DNA of 60,261 nucleotides, taken from positions 1-60,261 of the forward strand of contig NBMY01000084.1 in NCBI GenBank assembly GCA_002212985.1, in the 5' to 3' direction. The notes below the pieces were generated by a model, which was given only the letters and a program-made list of their open reading frames with translations, did no database searches and was not told the DNA's origin. The DNA comes from Sphingobacteriales bacterium TSM_CSS. Lineage in GTDB: Bacteria; Bacteroidota; Bacteroidia; Chitinophagales; UBA2359. The number at the start of each line of letters is the position of its first letter. Within the stretch, counting starts at the first letter, position 1. The translations under genes were made by a program, and so were the position numbers. Shown one piece after another: positions 37,197 through 46,393 of this stretch.

Positions 37197-39182
37197 CTAT
37201 GCAAATTTCAAACAAATGCTATCAATTTCTTCTTTCGAGGCTTGCCTCAATTCAAATGCTTTTTTCATTTTGTTGCTTATGTCACCTATTAATTTTGGGT
37301 TGGGTAAGTGAATGATGATATTGGCTAAATCAAGGTCAGAAACATTTGGAATTGCAGCGCCTGTTCGGTACATAAACATTTGCTTTAAAAACATTTCTGA
37401 TTTAAGGTAATAAAGCAAATAATAGAAGTCAATTTTAAAATTTCGGAGCACTCTAAAGCCGTTGGTACAAATGCTTCCAGCAAAGTCTTCGGTTACCAGA
37501 GCGGTTGCATGTTTTCTTGTTCCTACCGAATTTCCTGCAATAGCAGTAATGATATCGCCTTGTTGTATTTCGTAACTTGCTCGACTTGGCAGTTCGTGAA
37601 CTTGGAGGGTTGTTGAATTGATAATTTCATATGCATGAGTATTGATGTCCGAAAGTTCAACGTATTCAACGGTCAAGTTAGCGTCTTTCAGTTTCTTGCT
37701 TTTCGTTTTTACAATTTCGCAAATGTCGCCTAAACGAACGCTTTCCACATTCGGGAGGTGGGTAAACAGTTTTCTATTTTCGGGCGCATAAAAGTCAAAG
37801 TCAAAACGTCCGTTTAGTTCATTATACAGTATAGAAAAGTTGTTATTTGTTTCTGCTTTTCTGCCTTCCAGAAATGCTTTGTACGCTTCGGTAATGTTTG
37901 TAAAATCTTCGTCTAAAATTGGCTGTCCGTTTTTGTTTTTCAAAATTTGCCCATATTTATCTTTTTGGTAAATAGGCGTTCCGTTTTTGTTTCCCTGGTA
38001 GCCCAACTTAGTCACTCTGCCAAAAAAAACAGGGTAATTTTGCTCTTTGTTTTTGCTATCCTTTTCTAAAAACAGTAATGACGTTTTTACGCCTGTTCCG
38101 TAAGGAATGAAAGTTTCCTGGGGCAAATTGATAACTGCCGATACCTTTGCATGTTGCTTTATGTAAAAGCGCAGGTATTCCAATGATGGGTTTTCAAAGT
38201 TACCGTTTGGTAAAACAATACCCATTCTGCCGCCCTCTTTGAGCAATTGTAAACAACGTTCAATGAAAAGTATTTCGGCATTTTGATTAGTATAGACGGT
38301 TTTGGTTTTGAAATATCTACCATCTTGGTTTGTCCATTTGTGACCTAAATCAAATTTTGAAAGCGTTGTAGTATTTGTAATTTTTGCTCCAAAAGGCGGA
38401 TTGGTCAGTAGCAAATCAAACCCTTGTTTGTTGCCAACCGACAGTTTTAAGCTGTCTAAATCTTCCAATGAATTAGTGCAAAAAATGTTTGTTTTTCCGT
38501 TTGACTCTAAAAGCAATTTCATTTTTGCAATTCGGGCAATGCTCCGATTGATGTCAAAACCAAAAATGTTTTGAGAAATTGTTTTTGCTGTGTCTAATTG
38601 TTTGTAGTTAGCTTGAAGATATTTTAAAGCCGACATTAAAAAGCCGCCACTTCCGCAGGCAGGGTCAAGAATAGTGTCGTTGGGCTTGGGTTGTAATATG
38701 TCCACGCAAAAATCAATAACAGGTTCGGGGGTAAAAAATTGCCCTCTTCCATTTTTTTCGTGATGCGATAAAAATTTTTGAAACGCCAACCCTTTTGCGT
38801 CTTGTGAGGAATCAAGTAAAGAAATTCCCTGTAATTTATTAACGGTGAACCCAAGCGCTACTTGGCTTAATTTAATACGGTCATCTGTATCAAAAATATC
38901 CTGAAAATCTTTTTTTGTTTTGTCAAACAACGTATGAATTCTTTCGGAAAAGGATGAGACATTTTTACCCGATTTTAGTCCATTCCATTCTTCGGTGGTA
39001 ATGGAAAACTGTTTTAAGTTCTCGTTTTCATCTACAATTTTAATGAACAGAATTTTTACAAACTCTTCTAATGTTTGCTGTGGCGACAAACCGTCATTGG
39101 CATAGATGTAGTCGTGGATTTCTTCAAACCTTTTTAAAAGGTTGTCTTCCTTAGAAAGTTGAATGTTAAATAAAGTACTCAT
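37197..39182 (-). CDS. Fused N6-adenine DNA methyltransferase with C-terminal specificity (HsdS-like) domain
   Basis: A 661-aa protein combining HsdM and half of HsdS. An HsdM N-terminal helical domain (about 10-145) is followed by FTPEPVIDFCVDIL, motif I DPACGSGGFL (about residues 172-181) and motif IV NPPFG (about 262-266). Residues from about 475 to the end form one HsdS-type target-recognition domain (VRLGDICEIVKTKS, NVSDLDLANIIIHLPN) with a coiled-coil tail. It should methylate adenine in its own recognition site. Type I enzymes usually carry two recognition domains on a separate HsdS, so this is a fused half-specificity version. The gene follows a nuclease gene on the same strand, 50 bp downstream, and has its own promoter. 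The region is AT-rich, which suggests transfer. Confidence 0.9.
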   Translation of the reverse strand: MSTLFNIQLSKEDNLLKRFEEIHDYIYANDGLSPQQTLEEFVKILFIKIVDENENLKQFSITTEEWNGLKSGKNVSSFSERIHTLFDKTKKDFQDIFDTDDRIKLSQVALGFTVNKLQGISLLDSSQDAKGLAFQKFLSHHEKNGRGQFFTPEPVIDFCVDILQPKPNDTILDPACGSGGFLMSALKYLQANYKQLDTAKTISQNIFGFDINRSIARIAKMKLLLESNGKTNIFCTNSLEDLDSLKLSVGNKQGFDLLLTNPPFGAKITNTTTLSKFDLGHKWTNQDGRYFKTKTVYTNQNAEILFIERCLQLLKEGGRMGIVLPNGNFENPSLEYLRFYIKQHAKVSAVINLPQETFIPYGTGVKTSLLFLEKDSKNKEQNYPVFFGRVTKLGYQGNKNGTPIYQKDKYGQILKNKNGQPILDEDFTNITEAYKAFLEGRKAETNNNFSILYNELNGRFDFDFYAPENRKLFTHLPNVESVRLGDICEIVKTKSKKLKDANLTVEYVELSDINTHAYEIINSTTLQVHELPSRASYEIQQGDIITAIAGNSVGTRKHATALVTEDFAGSICTNGFRVLRNFKIDFYYLLYYLKSEMFLKQMFMYRTGAAIPNVSDLDLANIIIHLPNPKLIGDISNKMKKAFELRQASKEEIDSICLKFA

Positions 39183-39184
39183 GA

Positions 39185-39224
39185 TTTACACTTTTGTGGC
39201 AAAGTTAAAACATTTTAGTGTAAA
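39185..39224. promoter_or_regulatory. Methyltransferase promoter flanked by TTTACACT/AGTGTAAA half-sites
   Basis: On the minus strand a -33 TTTTG (39228-39232) and a -7 TAACTTTG (39200-39207) are 20 bp apart. TTTACACT (39185-39192) and its reverse complement AGTGTAAA (39217-39224) lie on each side of the -7 box, 32 bp centre to centre, about three helical turns. The layout fits a repressor dimer closing the promoter. The binder is unknown; the methyltransferase itself is a candidate. Confidence 0.6.
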
Positions 39225-39232
39225 ATCCAAAA

Positions 39233-40183
39233 TTAATTTTCAACTAGCAAATTTCTATTGTCAATTTGCATATCACTCTCCCGAACAGCATCTGTAACAT
39301 GAAGCGTTTCGAATGCATCTTTAAAATCGTCAGTCCATTCGCCTGATAAGTTAAGTTTCAGTGTGCCGTCCTTTTGAGGAAACACAAACCCCATAATATA
39401 GTTTTGTTGCAAGTGGTTTTCGTCATCACCAGAAGAGGCAAGTTGTTTCGGATTAGCAAAAAGGAATTTGTGCTCTGAGTACCGTAAAAAGATGTCAATA
39501 GATATTAGGTTAAACTCATCTTTCCTTGGGGTGGCTTGTGTTCTTTCGCTCAAACCCGAAGTTCCTGAAACAAAGTGTGTTTCCAAAACTTGTACTTTGC
39601 TCATCACATAGTTCAAACGTTCCTGAATTTTGTTTTGGATTTCTTCTCTGCTGAAATTTTTCAATGCTTCAATGGCAATAGATTTTGCTGTTTCTCTTTT
39701 GGGCGCTGTGTACTTTTGGATTTCTTCGTATTCGTATAAATCAGGAGATGTCTCATTAAGGTTTGGCAACTCTTTTTTAAGCCAGCTTATGACTTGTGGT
39801 TCAATCTCGGTTTCAGAATTTATCCAGTCAATTTTGTCGCTGTGCGTGTACAGAAAATTTTTAAGATTATTGAAATTGTATAGCTTGTGCCACTTTTCTG
39901 AATTTGATTTAACACCTTTTGATTCTAAAACAAACCAACGATTTTTGCTTTTGAAGTAAAAATCGCCATGATGGTTCGGGTGTTTTTTGCCTTCCCATTT
40001 TTCTCTTATTCGTTTTACCTCGTAACCTTCATCTTCTAATTTTTTCTTCAATAAGAGTTCAGTTATTGAACCACTCACATAACCTTGCGCATTTGGACTC
40101 AATTTGAGCGCTTCCAAGAAAATTTCAATGGTGGTTTTGAACGTCTTTGTTATAAATACATCAAATTTTTTAAAAATGTCCAT
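39233..40183 (-). CDS. Putative PD-(D/E)XK restriction endonuclease
   Basis: A 316-aa soluble protein without a close named family. Residues 74-89 fit the PD-(D/E)XK nuclease core: Asp74 in HHGDFYFK and Glu87-x-Lys89 in VLESKG. An upstream glycine helix (QGYVSGSITELLLKKKLEDEG) is typical of these nucleases. The rest is helical and lacks helicase or methylase motifs. Gene context with the fused methyltransferase makes it the cognate restriction enzyme, or a nuclease subunit. It is transcribed before the methyltransferase, unusual because protection must come first. No promoter was found in the 167 bp upstream. Confidence 0.7.
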   Translation of the reverse strand: MDIFKKFDVFITKTFKTTIEIFLEALKLSPNAQGYVSGSITELLLKKKLEDEGYEVKRIREKWEGKKHPNHHGDFYFKSKNRWFVLESKGVKSNSEKWHKLYNFNNLKNFLYTHSDKIDWINSETEIEPQVISWLKKELPNLNETSPDLYEYEEIQKYTAPKRETAKSIAIEALKNFSREEIQNKIQERLNYVMSKVQVLETHFVSGTSGLSERTQATPRKDEFNLISIDIFLRYSEHKFLFANPKQLASSGDDENHLQQNYIMGFVFPQKDGTLKLNLSGEWTDDFKDAFETLHVTDAVRESDMQIDNRNLLVEN

Positions 40184-40350
40184 CTCTTTTTTTGCTTCTT
40201 AGTAAAATAAAGCGCCCAATAAATCGGTTTTGCTAATGCTCATATCATTGTAGAAGTAGAATCGGGCTGCTTAGTTTCTACTCACCTGATTCTTTGGGTT
40301 TGCCCAAAATGGAAGCAGTTATAGGGCGTTGCTGCTTTTTGGAAGCGGCA

Positions 40351-41163
40351 TTATGGCTCTGGCTTTTCCATAACTGCCGGGTTCATGCCCATGCTGGAAA
40401 AACCGCCGTCGTGAAACAGGTTTTGCATGGTAACATAGCGCGTAAGGTCTGAGAAAAGGGTCACGCAGTAGTCGGCGCAGGCTTGGGCGGTTGCGTTGCC
40501 TAAAGGCGACATTTTGTCGGCATAGTCAAAAAAACGGTCAAACCCTTTCACACCTGTTCCGGCGGTGGTAATGGTGGGCGATTGCGAAATGGTATTGATG
40601 CGCACTTTTTTTGTTGTGCCATAGTAGTAGCCAAAGGTTCGGGCTATGGACTCGAGCATGGCTTTTGCATCGGCCATATCGTTGTAATCGGGAAAAGTGC
40701 GCTGTGCGGCAATATAGCTAAGCGCCACTACCGAGCCCCATTCGTTCAGGGCATCTAACTTATAGGCAGTTTGCAGCAGCTTGTGCAACGACATGGCCGA
40801 AACATCAATGGTTTGGTTGTAAAACTGATAGTTTAAATCGGTATAGGGGCGTTTTTTGCGCACATTAGGCGACATGCCAACGGCGTGCAGCACAAAGTCT
40901 ATACCGCCGCCCAATATTTCCATAGATTGCCGGAAGAGGTTTTCCAAATCGGCTTCCTGAGTGGCATCGGCTGCTATAACCTGGGCGTTGCAGGCGGCGG
41001 CCAGGTCTTTAATTTGCCCCAGGCGCATTGCCACGGGAGCGTTGGTAAGGGTAAATTCGGCGCCTTCTTCCCTGGCGCGCAGGGCAACTTTCCATGCAAT
41101 AGATTTTTCGTCTAAAGCGCCAAAAATAATACCCTTTTTACCGGCTAAGAGGTTATTTGCCAT
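40351..41163 (-). CDS. fabI: Enoyl-[acyl-carrier-protein] reductase [NADH] FabI
   Basis: A 270-aa short-chain dehydrogenase-type reductase, the last step of fatty-acid elongation. The start NNLLAGKKGIIFGALDEKSIAW is the FabI cofactor-binding signature. The catalytic Tyr-x6-Lys is in YIAAQRTFPDYNDMADAKAM (Tyr near residue 158, Lys near 165). Length is normal. It follows metK by 24 bp on the same strand, so the two are probably cotranscribed. Confidence 0.92.
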   Translation of the reverse strand: MANNLLAGKKGIIFGALDEKSIAWKVALRAREEGAEFTLTNAPVAMRLGQIKDLAAACNAQVIAADATQEADLENLFRQSMEILGGGIDFVLHAVGMSPNVRKKRPYTDLNYQFYNQTIDVSAMSLHKLLQTAYKLDALNEWGSVVALSYIAAQRTFPDYNDMADAKAMLESIARTFGYYYGTTKKVRINTISQSPTITTAGTGVKGFDRFFDYADKMSPLGNATAQACADYCVTLFSDLTRYVTMQNLFHDGGFSSMGMNPAVMEKPEP

Positions 41164-41187
41164 GTTTGGTGGAGTGTATTGCGGGCG

Positions 41188-42450
41188 TTAAGAAAGGTGA
41201 AACAGTTGGCGCAGGGTTTCTACATAGTCTAATTTTTCCCAGGTAAAGGTTTCGTAGCCGTTGTGGTTACCGGGGGTTCTGCCCATGTGTCCGTAGGCGG
41301 CAGTTTCAGAAAAAATGGGGTGTTTTAGTCCAAGGCGTTTAATAATGGCGTTGGGTTTAAGGTCAAAAACTTCTTTAATTCGGGCGGCAATTTGTGCATC
41401 GGTAAGCGTTTTACCATTTTCCTTTACTTTAGCCGTTCCGTAGGTGTTTACATACAAGCCCACCGGTTCGGCAACGCCAATGGCGTAGGCAACCTGCACC
41501 AATGCCTGGTCGGCAATGCCGGCGGCAACCATGTTTTTGGCAATATGGCGGGTGGCATAAGCAGCCGAGCGGTCAACTTTAGAAGCATCTTTACCCGAAA
41601 AAGCGCCACCGCCGTGTGCGCCCTTGCCGCCGTAGGTATCAACAATAATTTTACGTCCAGTAAGGCCGGTATCGCCGTGGGGGCCGCCAATTACAAACTT
41701 GCCGGTAGGGTTTATATAGTAGCGTATATTGGGGGTAAAAAGGTGGTGCAGTCTTTCGGGCAGTTTTTCTTTTACACGCGGCATGAGGTGTTGCAGCATG
41801 TCTTCATAAATGGCTTTTTGCATGGCGGCATCGGCATCGTTTTGGTGGCGGCCGTCAGAGGTTTTTATAAATTCATCGTGTTGGGTAGAAATTACAATGG
41901 TATCAATGCCAATAGGGTGGTGGTTATCGTCGTATTGTATGGTTACCTGACTTTTGGCATCGGGGCGCAGGTAGGTCATAATTTTACCTTCGCGGCGTAT
42001 GGCGGCCAGTTCGCGCAAAATAAGGTGCGACATTTCCAGCGGTAAAGGCATGTAGTTATCGGTTTCGTTGGTGGCATAACCAAACATCATACCTTGGTCG
42101 CCGGCGCCTTGTTCCTCTTCGGTGCTGCGCTCTACGCCGCGGTTAATATCGGCCGATTGTTCGTGGAGGGCCGAAATAACGCCGCACGATTCGGCATCAA
42201 ACTGGTATTCCGATTTGGTGTACCCTATGCGTCGTATGACGTTTCGGGCTGTTTTTTGCACATCAACATAGGCGCTGCTTTTTACCTCGCCGCTTATGAC
42301 AACCAACCCGGTTGTAACCAAGGTTTCGCAGGCTACTTTTGCGTGCGGGTCTTGTTTCAGAAATTCATCTAAGATGGCATCGGAAATCTGGTCGGCTACT
42401 TTATCGGGGTGTCCTTCCGATACTGATTCGGATGTAAATACGTAAGGCAT
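41188..42450 (-). CDS. metK: S-adenosylmethionine synthetase
   Basis: A 420-aa enzyme making S-adenosylmethionine from methionine and ATP. Signatures: [14 protein letters not shown] at the N-terminus, [12 protein letters not shown], and GGGAFSGKD near residue 270. The ATG at 42450 (MPYVFTSES) is preferred over a TTG at 42456. A -7 box lies about 73 bp upstream, and a 10-bp hairpin sits in the leader. fabI follows downstream. Confidence 0.95.
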   Translation of the reverse strand: MPYVFTSESVSEGHPDKVADQISDAILDEFLKQDPHAKVACETLVTTGLVVISGEVKSSAYVDVQKTARNVIRRIGYTKSEYQFDAESCGVISALHEQSADINRGVERSTEEEQGAGDQGMMFGYATNETDNYMPLPLEMSHLILRELAAIRREGKIMTYLRPDAKSQVTIQYDDNHHPIGIDTIVISTQHDEFIKTSDGRHQNDADAAMQKAIYEDMLQHLMPRVKEKLPERLHHLFTPNIRYYINPTGKFVIGGPHGDTGLTGRKIIVDTYGGKGAHGGGAFSGKDASKVDRSAAYATRHIAKNMVAAGIADQALVQVAYAIGVAEPVGLYVNTYGTAKVKENGKTLTDAQIAARIKEVFDLKPNAIIKRLGLKHPIFSETAAYGHMGRTPGNHNGYETFTWEKLDYVETLRQLFHLS

Positions 42451-42482
42451 TGACAAACAAAGTTTTAGTAGGTAAATGAGTT

Positions 42483-42507
42483 ACAGCCCTGCGGCGGGCA
42501 GGGCTGT
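42483..42507 (-). promoter_or_regulatory. Perfect 10-bp stem-loop in the metK leader
   Basis: ACAGCCCTGC (42483-42492) pairs with GCAGGGCTGT (42498-42507), with a 5-nt loop. It lies between the -7 box at 42523-42530 and the ATG at 42450, within the first 10-40 nt of the predicted transcript. On the minus strand it is not followed by a T-run, so it does not look like a terminator for that direction. A known SAM riboswitch is not recognisable. Confidence 0.5.
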
Positions 42508-42522
42508 TTTTACAAACGCGTG

Positions 42523-42530
42523 CAAAAGTA
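42523..42530 (-). promoter_or_regulatory. -7 box TACTTTTG for the metK-fabI unit
   Basis: TACTTTTG on the minus strand fits TAnnTTTG, 73 bp upstream of the metK start and downstream of the TonB-type receptor gene. No good -33 box is seen. Confidence 0.5.
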
Positions 42531-42618
42531 GCGTTTTTCGGCCTTATTTTAAAGCAGGAAGCCGGTATTTGTGCGAAAGAAGCTGTTTAGTTTTTGTTTT
42601 TTGTGTTTGGTGTTTGGA

Positions 42619-44904
42619 TTAGAAGGAAAAAGCCAGCCCCATGCTGGGTAAAATGGGCAGTTGGTCAACCCGTTCGTAGCGGATGCGGTCAAAATAAAAA
42701 ATGTTGGCGCGGTTATACACGTTGGTAAGGCTGGCATTGGCTTCTATGGCGCTGTATTTACCTATTTTCCACTCTTTGTGCAGGGATAGGTCTAGGCGAT
42801 GGTAAGCCGGCAGTCGGCCGCCGTTGAGTTTTTCGTCATAAATAACACCCAGAGTGCCGTTTTGCGACAGGTAGTTGGCATCTATGCCGCCGTTAAAGTC
42901 TATGCTTTCATAAAACCCCTGTGTTTGGGTAAACGGAAACCCCGATCCAAGGTTCCATCGGGCGCTTACTTCCCAGCTCATGTCTTTGCCCAGTTTGTAG
43001 CTTGCCAAAAAGTTGGTATTGTGCCGGCGGTCAAAGTGGGGCGGGTATTCCTGGTTTCCGTCATTTCGGGTTACCCAGGAGAGTGAGTACACAGCCCAGA
43101 GATAAAAGCGTTTATAATCGTATTTCAGCAGTATGTCTGTGCCATAGCTGTTGCCGGTTTCAATAATGTAATCGGGGTCGGAGGCAAAGAGTTTGTTTCG
43201 GTTAATATTAATAAGCTGGTTAAACTTTTTGTAGTAGCCTTCCAAGTTCAGTTCGGCATGTTTGCCAAGGTTTACTTCTACGCCGCCAATGGCATGTGTG
43301 GCGCGTTGCAGGTTGTTGGCTACAGAGTTACCGTCAAAGTCTTTCAGAGCGCCTTCGGGGGCAGAAAGGAAGCCTGTAAAGAGGTTTACCACGTCCTGGT
43401 CGGATTTGGTGCTGATAAAGTTTTGGGTATAAATGCCTGCCGATGCTTTCAGGCGCAGGTTTTCGGCAAGGTTGTATTTAAGCCCTATGCGGGGTTCAAG
43501 GGTAAAGGCAGACAAAGACGCGTAAAACTGACTTCTGACGCTGGGTTCCAGCAGCAGTTTGCCTACTTCTGCCTTGTAGCGCACAAAGGCGCTTATTTCG
43601 GTGGTGTTTTGGTCTTGGACAATTTTTATGCCCAGTGGGTTGTAAAAGTCGAAGGTGGTGGCAAAACCGGCCATTTCAATGCCGTATTTAATATCGCCTT
43701 TGGGCAAAAAATACGAAAAATTAACCCCTGTATTAAAGCCGCCTATAGAACTGGTGCGTGGTTTAAGGTCGCCCTCCAGCAGTTTCATGTCATAGGTAGA
43801 AAAGGAGAAAAAGCCGTCGAGGATAATTTTGGATTGGCCGGGTACAATAACAAAGTTAGAGCCCATGCCCCAGGCTGTCCAGCTGAAGTCCGATGTTTCG
43901 CGGAAGGTAGCATCATCGCCAAATCGGTAACCTTGCAGGCTAAACTTGCTGCCGTTGTCAACGGTAAACGACATTTTTCCATATACATCGGTAAAAGAGT
44001 AGGGTAGGCCCTGTTCGTTTACATAGTCATACATCAGGGGTGCGGTGCGGTTTAGGTACGAGTTTTTTGCCGTTATGACATAAGAGCCGCTTACACCGGT
44101 TCCGTCGGGATGAAGTTTGGTTATAGGTCCTTCCAACAGGGCTTTTGCCAGAAAGGTGTTGGCCGAAACCTTGCCGGCATGGCGTTTCTTATTGCCGTCG
44201 CGGGTGGTTACATCAATTACTGCCGATATGCGCCCGCCGTAGCCGGCATTAAACCCGCCGGTATTGACCTCTACGTTTTTAATAATATCGGTTTCAAATA
44301 CAGAAAACAACCCTACCGAATGAAACGGGTTGTAAATGGTCATGCCATCGAGCAGCACTTTGGTTTGAATTTCGGAGCCGCCGCGTATGTAGAGTTGACC
44401 GCCTTGATCGCCGGTAAAAATAACGCCCGGCAGTATTTGGAGGTATTGCGCCAAATCGGGTTCGCCGCCAATGGCGGGTATAATGCTTATTTGTTTTGGG
44501 GTAATTTTTATAGTAGAGGTACGCACTTCAGATTGCGCTTCCTGTTTTTTGGTGCTTATTTCCACTTCTTTCAGTACGATATCGCTTTTATCGAGAAATA
44601 TTTTCTGGTTGGTAATTTCGCCTGCTTTTATTTGAATATCAATGCGGGTAGTGTCGTAACCCACATAGGTGCACATCAGCACATAACCTCCGGCCGGCAC
44701 TTTGTTAATGGAGTAAAAGCCGTTTACATCTGTTGATGCGCCGTAGCCGGTTCCTTCCATGTACACATTGGTAAAAATAATCGGCTCGCCGGTTTCTTTG
44801 TCATATACAAAGCCGCGCACGTCGCCGGTGGCGGTTTGTGCAGATAGAGCGGTATAACCCCCAAGGGCAATGATACAGAGGGCTAAGTTTAAAAAATATT
44901 TCAT
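42619..44904 (-). CDS. TonB-dependent outer membrane receptor
   Basis: A 761-aa outer-membrane protein. Signal peptide 1-22, carboxypeptidase-regulatory-like domain (about 23-110, GDVRGFVYDKETGEPIIFTNV), plug domain (about 125-240, with DLAQYLQILPGV, YIRGGSEIQTKVLLDG), then a beta-barrel of about 520 residues ending in an aromatic residue (LAFSF). Such receptors import ligands with TonB energy; the substrate is not evident. No SusD-type gene is nearby, so it is not a SusCD pair. It is downstream of the Sua5-like gene with a 42-bp gap. Confidence 0.9.
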   Translation of the reverse strand: MKYFLNLALCIIALGGYTALSAQTATGDVRGFVYDKETGEPIIFTNVYMEGTGYGASTDVNGFYSINKVPAGGYVLMCTYVGYDTTRIDIQIKAGEITNQKIFLDKSDIVLKEVEISTKKQEAQSEVRTSTIKITPKQISIIPAIGGEPDLAQYLQILPGVIFTGDQGGQLYIRGGSEIQTKVLLDGMTIYNPFHSVGLFSVFETDIIKNVEVNTGGFNAGYGGRISAVIDVTTRDGNKKRHAGKVSANTFLAKALLEGPITKLHPDGTGVSGSYVITAKNSYLNRTAPLMYDYVNEQGLPYSFTDVYGKMSFTVDNGSKFSLQGYRFGDDATFRETSDFSWTAWGMGSNFVIVPGQSKIILDGFFSFSTYDMKLLEGDLKPRTSSIGGFNTGVNFSYFLPKGDIKYGIEMAGFATTFDFYNPLGIKIVQDQNTTEISAFVRYKAEVGKLLLEPSVRSQFYASLSAFTLEPRIGLKYNLAENLRLKASAGIYTQNFISTKSDQDVVNLFTGFLSAPEGALKDFDGNSVANNLQRATHAIGGVEVNLGKHAELNLEGYYKKFNQLININRNKLFASDPDYIIETGNSYGTDILLKYDYKRFYLWAVYSLSWVTRNDGNQEYPPHFDRRHNTNFLASYKLGKDMSWEVSARWNLGSGFPFTQTQGFYESIDFNGGIDANYLSQNGTLGVIYDEKLNGGRLPAYHRLDLSLHKEWKIGKYSAIEANASLTNVYNRANIFYFDRIRYERVDQLPILPSMGLAFSF

Positions 44905-44946
44905 GTTAAGCGGGTATGTTTTATAATTTCGGTTTAGTTGGTTTTA

Positions 44947-45570
44947 TTACCAAAGCAGTTCTCCCAAGCCTTGGCGCACAATGGTTATTTCGGGTTCGGT
45001 GCAGTCAACAATGGTAGATGGGGTATTGTTGCCATATCCGCCGTCAATTACAATATCTACTAATTGCTCGTATTGTTCGTAAATTTCTTCGGGGTCGGTG
45101 GGGTATTCCAGTACATCTTCCTCGTCTGTGGTAAATTTAAGGGAGGCCGAAAGAATAGGGTTTCCCAGTTCTCTTACAATGGCACGGGCTATGGCATTAT
45201 CGGGCACTCTTATGCCCACCGTTTTTCTTTTGGAGCGAAGCAGTTTGGGTACGGTGTTGGCAGCATTGAGAATAAAGGTAAAGGGTCCGGGCAGGTTTTT
45301 GTTCATGAGTTTATACACCTGTTTGTCAAAGGGCAATGCAAAATCAGACAGGTGGCTCAAATCGTGGCAAACAAAGGAAAGGTTGGCTTTTTCGGGTTTT
45401 ATTTCTTTTATGGCACAAACGCGCTCTATGGCGCGGACGTTAAAAATATCGCAGCCAATGCCATATACGGTATCGGTGGGGTAAATAATAATACCGCCGT
45501 TTTTAAGACAGTCGGCAGCTTCTTTTATTTTGCGTTCCTGCGGGGTTTCGGGGTGTATTCTTAAAAGCAT
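44947..45570 (-). CDS. Sua5/YciO/YrdC/YwlC family protein (threonylcarbamoyl-AMP synthase-like)
   Basis: A 207-aa protein of the Sua5/YrdC family, which makes threonylcarbamoyl-AMP for the t6A37 tRNA modification. Visible motifs: IIYPTDTVYGIGCDI, the LPGPFTFIL segment and VGIRVPD followed by PILSAS. The YciO subgroup shares these motifs and may not have the same activity. The ATG at 45570 (MLLRIHPET) is chosen; the 5' extension to 45624 is not family-like. The TonB-type receptor follows downstream. Confidence 0.88.
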   Translation of the reverse strand: MLLRIHPETPQERKIKEAADCLKNGGIIIYPTDTVYGIGCDIFNVRAIERVCAIKEIKPEKANLSFVCHDLSHLSDFALPFDKQVYKLMNKNLPGPFTFILNAANTVPKLLRSKRKTVGIRVPDNAIARAIVRELGNPILSASLKFTTDEEDVLEYPTDPEEIYEQYEQLVDIVIDGGYGNNTPSTIVDCTEPEITIVRQGLGELLW

Positions 45571-45664
45571 GGTATTTTGGTTACTAAAACGGCACAAGTT
45601 AGGGTAAAAAAAACATAGTTGCACCTGTTGGCAGCAATTGGCCTTGGTGCCGACATAAAAATAA

Positions 45665-45699
45665 AAAAAGCGGCAAGTGGTTAATGCTTGCCGCTTTTT
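45665..45699 (-). terminator. Terminator of the DUF1573 gene
   Basis: AAAAAGCGGCAAG (45665-45677) pairs perfectly with CTTGCCGCTTTTT (45687-45699), with a 9-nt loop and T-rich ends. It lies 36 bp past the stop of the DUF1573 gene. Confidence 0.8.
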
Positions 45700-45734
45700 G
45701 TGTTAAAGGGTTAAGTGTTGGTTAAGCAGAATGC

Positions 45735-46328
45735 TTATTTTTTGCCGGCAGGTGCAGGCGGGTTAACTTTCAACTGTCCGCCCTGAGCGCCTTGAGCACC
45801 TTCGGTTTCGCTGCCCGGAGCAGGCGTAACGTCGGCTTTAATGGTTAAGCGCATGGGGTTGGGGTCGGTGTTGGCGTTAATGGTAACGGTTTTGGTCTGC
45901 ATGTTCTTTTTACCTTTGCTGTTGAACTCAACCAAAATTTGGCTTTCGGCGCCGGGAGCAATGGGTTCTTTCGGGTATTCGGGAACGGTGCAGCCGCAAG
46001 AACCTTTGGCGCTGGCAATAATAAGAGGCTCTTTACCGGTGTTTTTAAATTTAAAAACGTGCGATACTTTGTCGCCTTCGTTAATTTTACCAAAATCATG
46101 TTCCATTTCGGCAAATTCTACGGTGGTTTTCGGCAGGTTGGGGTCAACTTCACCTTCGGCCGGGGTGGCGGGGTTGGCAGTATTGGCGGTAGCATCTACG
46201 GCTGTGCCGGTTTTGGCATCGGCGGGAGAAGCGTTACCGGCGGCTTTGTCGCCTTCGGCTTGGTTGCAGGCAACCATGGCAACTAATACAAATGCAAGTG
46301 TCAGTGTGCTTAAAATACCTTTTTTCAT
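45735..46328 (-). CDS. DUF1573 domain lipoprotein
   Basis: A 197-aa lipoprotein (lipobox VAMVAC, Cys21). A low-complexity Ala/Thr/Asp linker (about 22-65) leads to a DUF1573 domain: FAEMEHDFGKINEGDKVSHVF, KFKNTGKEPLII, SCGCTVPEYPKEPI. The C-terminus is Gln/Gly/Pro-rich. The domain has an immunoglobulin-like fold; the function is unknown, though it is found in many Bacteroidota envelope proteins. A duplicated promoter with overlapping dyads lies upstream, suggesting tight regulation. Confidence 0.9.
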   Translation of the reverse strand: MKKGILSTLTLAFVLVAMVACNQAEGDKAAGNASPADAKTGTAVDATANTANPATPAEGEVDPNLPKTTVEFAEMEHDFGKINEGDKVSHVFKFKNTGKEPLIIASAKGSCGCTVPEYPKEPIAPGAESQILVEFNSKGKKNMQTKTVTINANTDPNPMRLTIKADVTPAPGSETEGAQGAQGGQLKVNPPAPAGKK

Positions 46329-46393
46329 CGTTTAATGTTTGTTTGTTTTAAGGTTTTAAATTTTTAAAGTAATTGGCTTCTGATAAAGCGGCG

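Noticed and set aside
42451-42456. TTG start two codons upstream for metK
   Set aside because: The ATG at 42450 matches the family start and is the stronger codon.
42450-42530. SAM riboswitch upstream of metK
   Set aside because: The leader of about 70 nt holds one simple hairpin and shows none of the conserved SAM riboswitch parts that I can recognise.
42619-44904. SusC/SusD-type polysaccharide utilisation locus
   Set aside because: The receptor is shorter than usual SusC proteins and no SusD or glycoside hydrolase gene is adjacent.
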